31,570 nucleotides of DNA, taken from the NCBI GenBank assembly GCA_001796965.1, contig MGOA01000170.1, forward strand, positions 1-31,570. The letters run 5' to 3'. The translations under genes and the position numbers were made by a program. Source of the DNA: Chloroflexi bacterium RBG_16_64_43 (GTDB lineage Bacteria > Chloroflexota > Anaerolineae > Anaerolineales > RBG-16-64-43). Shown piece after piece: positions 14,466 through 23,029 of the stretch. The notes below the pieces were generated by a model. That model searched no databases. It saw only the letters and a list, made by a program, of their open reading frames with translations, and was not told where the DNA came from. Positions within the stretch are counted from its first letter, which is position 1; each line of letters starts with the position of its first letter.

Positions 14466-15670
14466 CCAAGCTCTTCCGCGAACGCATGCGCGGCGCGGAC
14501 TTGGGTTTTGACCACATCATGCTCCTGTTGGTGCTGGCGCTGATCGTCCTGGGCTTGATGACGGTCGCCTCCAGCAGTTGGGGAGCGTCGTACACCCTCT
14601 CGCCCACGCACTCGGTGTGGTACCTGTTCTCCCGCCAATTGGTGTGGGCCCTGATCGGTCTGGTGATGATGGCTATCACCTTCCGCATCGACTACCACCG
14701 CTGGCAGCGCTGGGCGCTGCCGGTTGGGATGCTGACCGTGATCATGTTGATTGCCGTGGTCGTTGTCAATTGGGATTCGCCCGTCCGGCGCGGCCTATTC
14801 AACGACTCGGTGCAGGCCTCCGAGGTTGCCAAGTTCGCCACCGTGATCTACCTGGGCGTGTGGTTGGTCTCCAAGTCACAAGTCCTTGACAACCTCTCGC
14901 TGGGGATTGTGCCCTACGCGGTGTTGATCGGCGCATTTGCCGGCCTCATTCTGATGGAACCCGACATCAGCGCGGCCGCGACTGTGGTCATCTTGGGCAT
15001 GGCGATGTTCTTCCTGGGCGGGGGCGGCTATCGCAATGTGGCTCTGGCCACGGTGGTCATGGCAGTTGGCGGCCTGGTGTTAGCGCTGGTCATCCGCCCC
15101 GCGCGCATCGAAGAATACTTGGCCGGTTGGCGCGACATTCGCGAATCCAATCTACATATCTTCGAGGCGCTTTCGGCCATCTCGAGCGGCGGCCTATTCG
15201 GGGTCGGAGCCGGGGCCAGCCGGTTCAAGTATTTTTCGTTGCCGGCCGCGCACACCGATAGCGTCTTTGCCGTCGTCGCCGAGGAGCTGGGTTTCGTGGG
15301 AGCCTTGGTGGTTCTGGTGCTCTTTGCGCTGCTCATTTGGCGAGGCTACCGCATTGCGGTCAAGGCTCCGGACTCGCTCGGGTTGATGTTCGCGGCAGGC
15401 ATGACAACTTGGATTGCGGTGGAGGCTCTGGTCAACATCATGACCATACTCGCCTTATTGCCTTTTGCCGGGAACGCGCTGCCCTTCTTCAGTTATGGCG
15501 GCTCGAACCTGGTGATGACCATGGCGGCGATGGGGCTCGTGCTCAACGTTTCGCGTGCCGATCACCGTCGGCCGCAACCTGAGAAGGTCAATGCGCCTAC
15601 TGATCAGCGCTGGGGGGACGGGCGGGGGCATCTACCCCGGGCTGGCCGTCGCCCAGGCCGTGCGTCGTAG
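14462..15670 (+). CDS. ftsW: Septal peptidoglycan glycosyltransferase FtsW
   Basis: A 402-residue SEDS-family membrane protein that polymerises lipid II at the septum together with FtsI. About ten membrane helices are visible. Family motifs include SVQASEVAKFATVIYLGVWL, LILMEPDISAA, VGAGASRFKYFSLPAAHTDSVFAVVAEELGF (the periplasmic-loop and catalytic-region block) and LPFFSYGGSNL. It starts at ATG 14462, overlapping murD by 4 bp. The last 26 residues are encoded inside murG in another frame (80-bp overlap), and they read as a non-conserved Arg/Gly-rich tail; see findings. Confidence 0.94.
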   Translation: MTKLFRERMRGADLGFDHIMLLLVLALIVLGLMTVASSSWGASYTLSPTHSVWYLFSRQLVWALIGLVMMAITFRIDYHRWQRWALPVGMLTVIMLIAVVVVNWDSPVRRGLFNDSVQASEVAKFATVIYLGVWLVSKSQVLDNLSLGIVPYAVLIGAFAGLILMEPDISAAATVVILGMAMFFLGGGGYRNVALATVVMAVGGLVLALVIRPARIEEYLAGWRDIRESNLHIFEALSAISSGGLFGVGAGASRFKYFSLPAAHTDSVFAVVAEELGFVGALVVLVLFALLIWRGYRIAVKAPDSLGLMFAAGMTTWIAVEALVNIMTILALLPFAGNALPFFSYGGSNLVMTMAAMGLVLNVSRADHRRPQPEKVNAPTDQRWGDGRGHLPRAGRRPGRAS

Positions 15671-16703
15671 CCACCCGCAGGCCGAGGTGATCTGGGTGGG
15701 CGGGCACGGCGGAATGGAGGAGGACTTGGTGCCGCGCAGCGGGTTGCGTCTGGAACTCATTCCAGCAGCCGGCCTTCATGGCGTCGGCTGGCGGCGCTTG
15801 CCCGGCAATGCCTGGCGAGCGCTGCGCGGCTTGGTGCAGGCGGCCGGGTTGGTGCGCAGGCTTCGCCCCGGGGCCCTGCTCGTCACCGGCGGCTATGTTG
15901 GCGTGCCGGTGGCCTTGGCCGCGCGCATGTATCGGGTGCCAATCCTGATGTTTGTTCCAGATATCGAGCCGGCACTTGCCTTGCGGGTGATTGGCCGTTT
16001 CGCAGAGCGGATTGCGCTCGTGGCAGATGACTCGCGTCGCTATTTACCCTCTCGCGCGGCGAGCATGACCACCGGCTATCCGGTGCGCGAGGATCTCTTG
16101 AACGCCGAGCGCCTCGGAGCTCGGGCGCAAGCAGGTTGGCGAGATGATGATTTCGTGTTGCTTGTGCTTGGCGGGAGCCGTGGTGCACGAAGCATCAACC
16201 GAGCCCTCCTTGGTTGCCTGCCCGATCTGTTGCCTGAGGTGCATGTAGTCCACGTGAGCGGCACTTTGGATTGGGCCGAGGTAGAGCAAGCTGCCAAGTC
16301 CTTGCCGGCAGAGATCCGGTCCCGGTACCACCCGAAGGCCTACGTCCACGAGGCGATGGGCTCGGTGCTCGCCGCGGCAGATCTCGTTGTCTCTCGCGCG
16401 GGAGCCTCGGTGCTCGGGGAATACCCGTTGTTTGGTCTACCGGCCGTGCTCGTGCCGTATCCGCATGCCTGGCGTTATCAGAAGGTCAATGCGGACTACT
16501 TGGTGCGTTGCGGTGCCGCGCTGCTACTGGAGGATGAGGCGCTAGCAACCGAACTGGGCCCAATCGTGCTCGAACTCAAGGCCAATCCCTCGCGTTTGAG
16601 CGCCATGCGCCTTTTGTCCGCCCGCTTGGCGCGCTCAGACGCCGCGGATCGCATCGCCCGAGAGTTCATTTCACTTGCGATAACCGAGGGCGCCCGGGCA
16701 TGA
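15591..16703 (+). CDS. murG: UDP-GlcNAc:lipid I N-acetylglucosaminyltransferase MurG
   Basis: A 370-residue GT28-family glycosyltransferase that adds GlcNAc to lipid I on the inner face of the membrane, forming lipid II. The glycine-rich loop near residues 8-16 reads AGGTGGGIYPG, where most MurG proteins have His after GGTGG. Further motifs are VTGGYVGVPVALAAR, VLGGSRGARSINRAL and the UDP-GlcNAc-binding SRAGASVLGEYPLFGLPAVLVPYPHA. The ATG at 15591 has AGAAGG just upstream; an earlier in-frame start at 15555 would lengthen the overlap with ftsW and adds nothing conserved. It overlaps the next gene by 4 bp. Confidence 0.95.
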   Translation: MRLLISAGGTGGGIYPGLAVAQAVRRSHPQAEVIWVGGHGGMEEDLVPRSGLRLELIPAAGLHGVGWRRLPGNAWRALRGLVQAAGLVRRLRPGALLVTGGYVGVPVALAARMYRVPILMFVPDIEPALALRVIGRFAERIALVADDSRRYLPSRAASMTTGYPVREDLLNAERLGARAQAGWRDDDFVLLVLGGSRGARSINRALLGCLPDLLPEVHVVHVSGTLDWAEVEQAAKSLPAEIRSRYHPKAYVHEAMGSVLAAADLVVSRAGASVLGEYPLFGLPAVLVPYPHAWRYQKVNADYLVRCGAALLLEDEALATELGPIVLELKANPSRLSAMRLLSARLARSDAADRIAREFISLAITEGARA

Positions 16704-17221
16704 GCATTGGGTTGGTCTTCTGGTTCATGGTCTTGGTCTTTGCCCTGGTCGGTTCTCTTCGCGGCTGGGCCAAGGAGCTGTTGGTGGCCTTCAGCTTGGT
16801 GCTGGCCCTGTTCGTAAACCTCCTGCTCGGGAAGTATGCCCAGAACCTGCTCGAGTCGCTGCGCCTGGTAGACCTCTTTTGGGTCAAGGCGGGCGTGTTT
16901 GGCGGGCTGGCGTACTTCGGCTATCTCACCCCACGCCTTCCGTGGCTGCCGGGCAATCGCTTCGTTCGTGAACACATGCAGGATTGGCTACTAGGCATGG
17001 TCATCGGAGCGGTGAACGGCGCACTGCTTTTCGGAAGCCTTTGGCTCTTCTTGCACCAGGCGGGCTATCCCTTCGTCGGCATGGAATTCGCCCGGCAGAC
17101 GGCGACCGACCCGCAGGTGGTCGCGTTGATGCGTTACATGCCCCCCATGCTGCTGGGGGAGGCCTGGTTGCTGGTGGCAGTCGCCATTGCGTTTGTTTTC
17201 GTCATCGTAATCTTCGTGTGA
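16700..17221 (+). CDS. CvpA-family membrane protein
   Basis: A 173-residue membrane protein with about four hydrophobic helices and the CvpA-type opening: a first helix, then RGWAKELLVAFSLVLALFVNLLLG. CvpA proteins were named from colicin V production in E. coli and have since been linked to envelope homeostasis and septal functions, but the biochemical activity is unknown. The start at 16700 overlaps murG by 4 bp (ATGA) and murC starts 4 nt after the stop, so it is an integral part of the operon. A gene of this family between murG and murC is not the textbook order. Confidence 0.75.
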   Translation: MSIGLVFWFMVLVFALVGSLRGWAKELLVAFSLVLALFVNLLLGKYAQNLLESLRLVDLFWVKAGVFGGLAYFGYLTPRLPWLPGNRFVREHMQDWLLGMVIGAVNGALLFGSLWLFLHQAGYPFVGMEFARQTATDPQVVALMRYMPPMLLGEAWLLVAVAIAFVFVIVIFV

Positions 17222-17225
17222 GGCG

Positions 17226-18653
17226 ATGCGATACCACTTCGTCGGCATCGGCGGTTCAGGGCTCTCGGCCATTGCGCGCGTGCTCATTGAACGCGGGCAC
17301 CCGGTGAGCGGGTCGGATGAAAGCGACTCGCCGACGCTGCAGGTGTTGGCGGGGCTCGGAGCGCGTGTCTCGGTCGGTCACCTGGCTGAGCACGTCGCCG
17401 GGGCTGAGGCGTTGGTCATTTCATCGGCCATCCGCAGCGACAATCCCGAGGTGGTGGCTGCCCTGCGGGCCGGAGTACCGGTCTACCGGCGGTCGGAGTT
17501 TCTGGGTGAACTCACGAAGGGGTACAAGACGATTGCCGTAGCTGGAACGCACGGCAAGACGACCACCTCCGGCCTCATCAGCTTCATCTTGGCGGAGGCG
17601 GGCCTGGCACCCTCATTTGTCGTGGGTGGTGTGCTCCCGGACTTCGGCGGCGCGAATGCTCGTGCCGGGCAGGGCGAGTTCTTTGTGATCGAGGCCGACG
17701 AGTATGACCACGCTTTCCTCGGATTGACTCCCTGGTTGGAGGTCATCACCAATATCGAACACGACCATCCGGATTTCTTCCCTGCGCTGGCCGATGTGCA
17801 GGCGGCTTTCAACGCGTTTCTCGCCCGGCTGGCGCCCATGGGCTGGGTGGTCGCTTGCGGCGACGCGAGCGGAGTGCTGGAAGTTGTGCGCCGTGCCGGC
17901 TCACGCAGGGTCCAGATCTACGGTGTGGATGCGCCCGAGGCCGATTGGACCGCCGCCCACTGGGAGCGATCGGCCGAAGGCGGCAGCGAATTCGTCGTCC
18001 TGCGCCGCCCGGCGCGCGGCGCGGAGGCACGCGCGGTGGGGCGCGCGGTGACCCGTTTGCCGGGCCTGCACAACATTCGCAACGCGCTGGCGGCGCTGTG
18101 TGTCGCCGACCAGTGCGGGGTGGAATTCGCGGTGGCGGCCGGTGCGCTGGCCAAGTTCAGCGGCGCCGGACGGCGCTTCGAAGTGCGCGCCGAAGCTCGC
18201 GGCGTCGTGTTCGTCGACGACTACGCCCACCATCCGAGTGAAATTCGCGCCACGCTGGCCGCCGCCCACGACCGGTTTCCCGGACGATCGGTGTGGGCGG
18301 TCTGGCAGCCGCACACTTTCTCGCGAACGCGCGCGCTGCAGTCCGATTTCGCGGAATCATTCGAAGACGCGGATCATGTCCTGGTCCTGCCGGTGTACCG
18401 CTCCCGCGAAGATGACGACCCCAGCTTCTCGGCTCGAACTGTGGTGCAGGCGATGCAACACCCCGACGCCAGCTATGCAGAGGGCGAGTCGGCTGCAGTG
18501 GAGGACCTGCTCCTTCGGCTCGGTCCGCACGAGGTGCTGATCACCTTGAGTGCCGGCGATGGAAACCGAGTGGGCGAACGAGTGATGCAACACCTTTCGC
18601 ACGCCGCTCACAGCGAAAACTCGCGCGCGGATCGGGCGGGGAGGCGCGCGTGA
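17226..18653 (+). CDS. murC: UDP-MurNAc:L-alanine ligase MurC
   Basis: A 475-residue Mur ligase that adds the first amino acid, L-alanine, to UDP-MurNAc. Signatures in order are HFVGIGGSGLSAIARVL at the N terminus, the P-loop GTHGKTTTS at 107-115, EADEYDHAFL, ITNIEHDHPDFF, and the C-terminal VDDYAHHPSEIRATL and WQPHTFSRTRAL motifs. The TNIEHDHPD and DDYAHHP motifs are specific to MurC/Mpl, and the position in the cluster favours MurC. It starts 4 nt after the cvpA-like gene and overlaps murB by 4 bp (GTGA). Confidence 0.96.
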   Translation: MRYHFVGIGGSGLSAIARVLIERGHPVSGSDESDSPTLQVLAGLGARVSVGHLAEHVAGAEALVISSAIRSDNPEVVAALRAGVPVYRRSEFLGELTKGYKTIAVAGTHGKTTTSGLISFILAEAGLAPSFVVGGVLPDFGGANARAGQGEFFVIEADEYDHAFLGLTPWLEVITNIEHDHPDFFPALADVQAAFNAFLARLAPMGWVVACGDASGVLEVVRRAGSRRVQIYGVDAPEADWTAAHWERSAEGGSEFVVLRRPARGAEARAVGRAVTRLPGLHNIRNALAALCVADQCGVEFAVAAGALAKFSGAGRRFEVRAEARGVVFVDDYAHHPSEIRATLAAAHDRFPGRSVWAVWQPHTFSRTRALQSDFAESFEDADHVLVLPVYRSREDDDPSFSARTVVQAMQHPDASYAEGESAAVEDLLLRLGPHEVLITLSAGDGNRVGERVMQHLSHAAHSENSRADRAGRRA

Positions 18654-19633
18654 GCACCGAGCATCAGACCCGGTTGCTTGCGCTGTTCGGGGAGAAGCTC
18701 CAATCGGGTGTGGGCCTCGCCCGATATACCTCGGCCCGCATCGGCGGTCCGGCCGATGGGCTGCTCATCGCCCGGTCGGCAGAAGATTTGGCGGACGTTG
18801 TGAGCCGGCTGTGGATGGCCGAGGTGCCGTTCATCATGCTGGGAGCAGGATCGAACGTGCTCATCTCGGACCGTGGGTGCCGGGAGGTCGTCATTCTCAA
18901 TCACGCCAAGCGGGTCGAATTCCAGCCCTTGGCCGAGGATCGCACCCGTTGCAAATTGTGGACGGAATCGGGCGCCTCGTTCGGCGGGATTGCGCGAGCG
19001 GCAGCTCAGAAGGGCTGGAGCGGGATCGAGTGGGCGTCAACTGTACCGGGGACCGTGGGTGGGGCAGTGGTCGGGAATGCGGGCGCGTTTGGCGGGGATA
19101 TGAACACTTCCCTTCATATGGCTAGTATCTTGCAACGTGGAAATCAGCAGGTGGGGTCGAATTCCACCGCTCAAGTAGCCAGGGTCACGGCCAAAGACCT
19201 GGGCTACAGCTATCGTTCTAGCCGGTTGAAGCGGGAACGCGGATCGGGTGTCGTGCTATCTGCCGAGTTTCTCCTGGCATCCTGTTCGCCGGCCGAAGCC
19301 ATGGCGCGAGTGGAAGCGCTGAGTGGCAAGCGCCGCGAGACTCAGCCCCCGGGTGCCAGTATGGGCTCGATGTTCAAGAACCCGACCGGCGATTATGCCG
19401 GCAGGCTCATCGAAGCGGCGGGGCTGAAGGGCAGGCGGATCGGGGAGGCGGAGATTTCGACCGTGCACGCCAACTTCTTCGTCAACACCGGTCAGGCTAA
19501 GGCGGCGGATGTCAAGGCGTTGATGGACTTGGCTCGTTCGACCGTGCACGAGCAGTTCGGTGTGACTCTCGAACCCGAAGTTGAACTGATTGGCGAATGG
19601 GGAGAGACGGCAGTTGGAGCGCAGCATGCCTAA
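18650..19633 (+). CDS. murB: UDP-N-acetylenolpyruvoylglucosamine reductase MurB
   Basis: A 327-residue FAD-dependent reductase that converts UDP-GlcNAc-enolpyruvate to UDP-MurNAc using NADPH. Family features are TSARIGGPADGLL, MLGAGSNVLISDRG (FAD-binding), TVPGTVGGAVVGNAGAFGGD, YSYRSSRLK at about 186, SMGSMFKNP with the proton-donor Ser near 240, and LEPEVELIGEW at the end with a conserved Glu. The GTG start overlaps murC by 4 bp. A short segment around residues 155-178 (DNA 19110-19185) is lower in GC than its surroundings and several residues longer than usual, probably a lineage-specific loop. The 3' end overlaps ddl by 8 bp. Confidence 0.95.
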   Translation: MSTEHQTRLLALFGEKLQSGVGLARYTSARIGGPADGLLIARSAEDLADVVSRLWMAEVPFIMLGAGSNVLISDRGCREVVILNHAKRVEFQPLAEDRTRCKLWTESGASFGGIARAAAQKGWSGIEWASTVPGTVGGAVVGNAGAFGGDMNTSLHMASILQRGNQQVGSNSTAQVARVTAKDLGYSYRSSRLKRERGSGVVLSAEFLLASCSPAEAMARVEALSGKRRETQPPGASMGSMFKNPTGDYAGRLIEAAGLKGRRIGEAEISTVHANFFVNTGQAKAADVKALMDLARSTVHEQFGVTLEPEVELIGEWGETAVGAQHA

Positions 19634-20759
19634 GGTGCGCGTGGGAGTGATGTTCGGCGGGCGTTCTGGGGAGCATGAAGTCTCCTTGATGTCGGCTGCC
19701 TCGATCCTTTCCCGGCTTGATCGCGGCAAGTACGACATTGTCGAGATCGGCATCACCCATCAGGGACAGTGGATCGTTGGCGAGGGAGTGCTCGCGGCGC
19801 TCAAGCAACGTGCGTCGGGAGTGCGCAGGGCGCTGCTCTTCCCCGAGCCGGGATCACGCGGCCTGTGGGGGTACGAGGCGGCCGGAGACCCGAAGGACAT
19901 CGTGCTGCATCTGGCCGATCGAATCGACATTCTCTTCCCCATCCTGCATGGGACGTTCGGTGAGGATGGCACCTTGCAAGGGTTGCTCGAGTTGGCAGAG
20001 ATGCCGTACGTCGGGGCGGGCGTGCTGGCTTCCTCGGTCGGAATGGACAAGGGGTTGTTCAAGGACCTGATGCGGGCCTATAGCATACCGGTGCCGGAAT
20101 ACGCCTTGGTCTTGCGGCGCGACATCGAACGAGACATGCAAGGCGTGGTGCGCAAAGCCGAAGCCGTTGCGCCCTATCCGCTGTTCACCAAGCCGGCCAA
20201 CCTCGGCTCGTCGGTGGGTGTTTCCCGCTGCGCCAATCGCTCCGATCTGAGCGAGGGGCTACTCGACGCCGCGCGTTACGACCGGCGGGTGCTCATCGAG
20301 CGCGGGATCAACGCCCGCGAAATCGAGGTCAGCGTGCTCGGCAACGACGACCCGCGGGCCTCGCTGCCGGGCGAAGTCATCCCCAGCCGGGAATTCTACT
20401 CGTACGAGTCGAAGTATATCGACGACAGCTCCCGCTTGATCATCCCGGCGCCCCTCACGCCCGAGAAGACCCGCGAAGCACAAGACCTTGCGGTGCGTGT
20501 CTGCAAGGCGATCGACTGCGCCGGCATGGCCCGGGTCGATTTCCTGCTCGACCGAGATTCCCAAGCGCTGTGGGTCAACGAGGCCAACACGCTGCCTGGG
20601 TTTACCCAGATCAGCATGTATCCGAAACTGTGGGAGGCCACCGGTATCCCGTATCCGCAGCTCTTAGACAAGCTTATTGAACTAGGTTTTCAACGACATG
20701 CGGAGAATGTGCGCAATGAGCGATCGTACGAAAGCGCATCGTCCGCAGCGAAGCATTAG
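19626..20759 (+). CDS. ddl: D-alanine--D-alanine ligase
   Basis: A 377-residue ATP-grasp ligase that makes the D-Ala-D-Ala used by MurF. Visible are the N-terminal MFGGRSGEHEVSLMSA, the SSVGMDKGLFKDLM segment, FTKPANLGSSVGVSR (ATP-binding), EVIPSREFYSYESKY, where the Tyr fits a D-Ala-D-Ala rather than D-Ala-D-Lac enzyme, and the metal-binding AGMARVDFLL and WVNEANTLPGFT. The ATG at 19626 is preferred to one at 19590 because GGAG lies 6 nt upstream and the conserved MPKVRVGVMFGG begins there. It overlaps murB by 8 bp. The last 20 residues form a non-conserved polar tail. Confidence 0.96.
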   Translation: MPKVRVGVMFGGRSGEHEVSLMSAASILSRLDRGKYDIVEIGITHQGQWIVGEGVLAALKQRASGVRRALLFPEPGSRGLWGYEAAGDPKDIVLHLADRIDILFPILHGTFGEDGTLQGLLELAEMPYVGAGVLASSVGMDKGLFKDLMRAYSIPVPEYALVLRRDIERDMQGVVRKAEAVAPYPLFTKPANLGSSVGVSRCANRSDLSEGLLDAARYDRRVLIERGINAREIEVSVLGNDDPRASLPGEVIPSREFYSYESKYIDDSSRLIIPAPLTPEKTREAQDLAVRVCKAIDCAGMARVDFLLDRDSQALWVNEANTLPGFTQISMYPKLWEATGIPYPQLLDKLIELGFQRHAENVRNERSYESASSAAKH

Positions 20760-20771
20760 GGCAGACGTCGC

Positions 20772-21686
20772 ATGAGTCAAGTCGGTCTTCGTCGAGAGGG
20801 TGTCGGGCGCGCCAGCCAGCTCCGCCAGAAGCGGCAGGGGCAGACGGCGCGCGCCGCGCGCCAAACCTATGCCAGCACGACCCGCACAGCGTGGGAACCG
20901 CGCCGCCGCGCGCCGGTTTCGCGCGCGCGTCGCCGATACGATATCGCCATCGGCCAGCCGGGAGTCGAAGTCAGCCTGCCGGGTATACCTCTCAGCTTCA
21001 ATGCACGCACGTTGGCCATCGCCCTGGCGCTGATTGCCGGTGCGGGCATGCTGTTCTTCCTCTCGGGAGCCGTATTCGAGGCCGGCGTGCCCGAAGTGAA
21101 GGGCAACGACTATCTGCCGGCCGAGGCGGTTGCCGCCGCATCCGGCGTGGCGGGCGAGAACGTGTTCAGCCTCTCTCCGCTCGCGATGAACCGCGCGCTC
21201 GTCGCGGCCAACCCCGGCGTGCGCCAGGTCCGCATGAACATTGGATGGCCCAATCGGGTGACCCTCACCGTGGACGAAAGGGTGCCGATCCTCGCCTGGC
21301 AGCAGGGCGCCACGCGCTACTGGGTGGACGCGGAGGGCGTGTTCTTCGTGGCACCCGGCGATCGCGCAGGCTTGGTCGCCGTGGACGTGCCCGAGGCGGG
21401 CCCCCAGGTGCGCCTGGACTCGCAGCCGACGGTCGAGCCGCAGGTGGTGTCGGGCGCCCTGCAACTCATGGCGGCTTTCCCCGAAATGGCACCGGTTGTG
21501 TACGACGCCCAGCGTGGCCTGGGGTTGCACGACCCGCGCGGGTGGGCGGTGTACTTTGGGACGGCCGCGGACATCGGCCGCAAGGCGGATCTCTATCAGC
21601 GAGTTATCTCGGGCATCCTGGCGCGGGGCGTGACCCCGCGGTGGGTGAGCGTGGAGGACTTGCGCCAGCCGTTTTACCACGAGTAG
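20772..21686 (+). CDS. ftsQ: Cell division protein FtsQ
   Basis: A 304-residue bitopic membrane protein of the FtsQ/DivIB family, which links FtsL/FtsB to the divisome outside the membrane. It has a long, very basic cytoplasmic region (about 1-78), one membrane helix (about 79-100), a POTRA-like domain (about 104-175, VKGNDYLPAEAVAAASGVAGENVFSL then a strand pair ending VDERVPILAW), and the FtsQ beta domain. The position between ddl and ftsA is the classical one. The cytoplasmic tail is longer than in E. coli FtsQ and rich in Arg, perhaps for binding the membrane or nucleoid; that is inference. Confidence 0.9.
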   Translation: MSQVGLRREGVGRASQLRQKRQGQTARAARQTYASTTRTAWEPRRRAPVSRARRRYDIAIGQPGVEVSLPGIPLSFNARTLAIALALIAGAGMLFFLSGAVFEAGVPEVKGNDYLPAEAVAAASGVAGENVFSLSPLAMNRALVAANPGVRQVRMNIGWPNRVTLTVDERVPILAWQQGATRYWVDAEGVFFVAPGDRAGLVAVDVPEAGPQVRLDSQPTVEPQVVSGALQLMAAFPEMAPVVYDAQRGLGLHDPRGWAVYFGTAADIGRKADLYQRVISGILARGVTPRWVSVEDLRQPFYHE

Positions 21687-21709
21687 CCTGGCTGGCCTCA
21701 AGGAAGCGC

Positions 21710-22954
21710 ATGGCAGCGAATCTGTTTACCGGCATTGATGTGGGCACGACCAAAATCTGCACCCTGGTGGCGCAGGAGACCGAGGATGGCGGCCTGCAGA
21801 TCATCGGGGTGGGGATCGAGCCCTCGCGCGGTTTGCGCAAGGGCGTGGTGGTCAACGTCGAGGATGCGGCGCGCGCCATCGCGGCCTCGATCGAAAAAGC
21901 CCAACGCACCGCCGGCTACGAAATCGCCTCGGCCGTGGTGAGCCTGGCCGGGGCGCAGGTTTCGTCGATCAACAGCCGCGGGGTCGTTGGCGTTTCGGGC
22001 GACGTGATCTCTGCCGAGGACGTGGCGCGCGCCAATGAGGCGGCGCGGGCCATCGCCGTCCCTTACGACCGCCAGGTGGTGCATGTCTTGCCGCGCGGGT
22101 TCGTAGTGGATGGGCAGGAGGGCATCCGCAACCCGGTGGGGATGCACGGCTTCCGCCTGGAAGTGGAGACCCACATCATCACCGCCGCCACGACCGCGCT
22201 GCAGAACTTGGCCCAGTGTGTCCAGGCCTGCGGGGTGGAGGTGGAAGGCTTCGTGCTCAACCCGTTGGCCTCGGCCGAGGCGGTGCTGCGCGACACCGAG
22301 CGCGACATGGGCGCCGGCGTCGTGGACATTGGCGGGGGAACAACCGACATCGCCCTCTTCCATGAGGGAACCGTGAGTCATACGGCGGTGCTCCCGATTG
22401 GCGGCAATCACGTCACTTCGGACATCGCCCACGGTTTGCGCATGCCGGGCGAGGTGGCCGAGACGGTTAAGCTGACGCATGGGCACGCCATCCCATCCGA
22501 GATCCAGCCCGGCGAGAGCTTCTTAGTCCGGCCGTTCGGCGAGGAAGCTCCGGTGGAAGTTCAGCGGGCGGATCTGGTGGCCATCATCCAACCGCGAATG
22601 GAAGAGGTCTTCTCGCTGGTGCTGCAAGAGATCGAGCGGGTGGGTGCGGTCAACTACTTGCCGGCGGGCATCGTGCTCACCGGTGGCGGGAGCCGGTTGC
22701 CGGGTGTCCGCCGTTTGGCGGCCGACATCCTCAACATGCCCGTGCGCGTTGCGGGCCCCGGTGAATTACGCGGGTTGGTGGATCAACTGAGCAGCCCCGC
22801 CTATTCAACCAGCGTGGGTCTGTTGCTGTGGCTGCAACATGTCGCGGTCAGCGAGGGTCCGGCGGCGCCGGCCCCGCGCCGCCGCGGACGTGGAGAGCGC
22901 CCCTCGGTCGATTGGGGGCAGATCAAGGATTTTCTGAAGCGACTTGCACCTTAG
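21710..22954 (+). CDS. ftsA: Cell division protein FtsA
   Basis: A 414-residue actin-like ATPase that tethers FtsZ to the membrane. Phosphate-binding motifs are visible: GIDVGTTKICTLVA at the N terminus and VVDIGGGTTDIALF in the middle, followed by GIVLTGGGSRLPGV. The 1C domain region (VVSLAGAQVSSINSRGVVGVS) and the C-terminal amphipathic helix DWGQIKDFLKRLAP are present. The ATG at 21710, preceded by AAGGAAG, is chosen; the frame is open far upstream, but that extension lies over ftsQ and has no FtsA similarity. The C-terminal linker (APRRRGRGERP) is basic. Confidence 0.96.
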   Translation: MAANLFTGIDVGTTKICTLVAQETEDGGLQIIGVGIEPSRGLRKGVVVNVEDAARAIAASIEKAQRTAGYEIASAVVSLAGAQVSSINSRGVVGVSGDVISAEDVARANEAARAIAVPYDRQVVHVLPRGFVVDGQEGIRNPVGMHGFRLEVETHIITAATTALQNLAQCVQACGVEVEGFVLNPLASAEAVLRDTERDMGAGVVDIGGGTTDIALFHEGTVSHTAVLPIGGNHVTSDIAHGLRMPGEVAETVKLTHGHAIPSEIQPGESFLVRPFGEEAPVEVQRADLVAIIQPRMEEVFSLVLQEIERVGAVNYLPAGIVLTGGGSRLPGVRRLAADILNMPVRVAGPGELRGLVDQLSSPAYSTSVGLLLWLQHVAVSEGPAAPAPRRRGRGERPSVDWGQIKDFLKRLAP

Positions 22955-23029
22955 GCCCGCGGCGCCCGGTCGAGAGGAATGGGTTCGCCCATGGCTCGGC
23001 GGCACGGGCACATTTCGAGAGGAGGAACC

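Noticed and set aside
20891..21709. Long N-terminal extension of ftsA in frame
   Set aside because: The extension lies entirely over ftsQ in another frame, is Arg/Gly-rich, and FtsA similarity starts only at 21710 behind a good ribosome-binding site.
22979..23029. Upstream ATG for ftsZ
   Set aside because: The purine-rich site touches the ATG with no spacing, the extra residues are not FtsZ-like, and 23030 has an ideal site.
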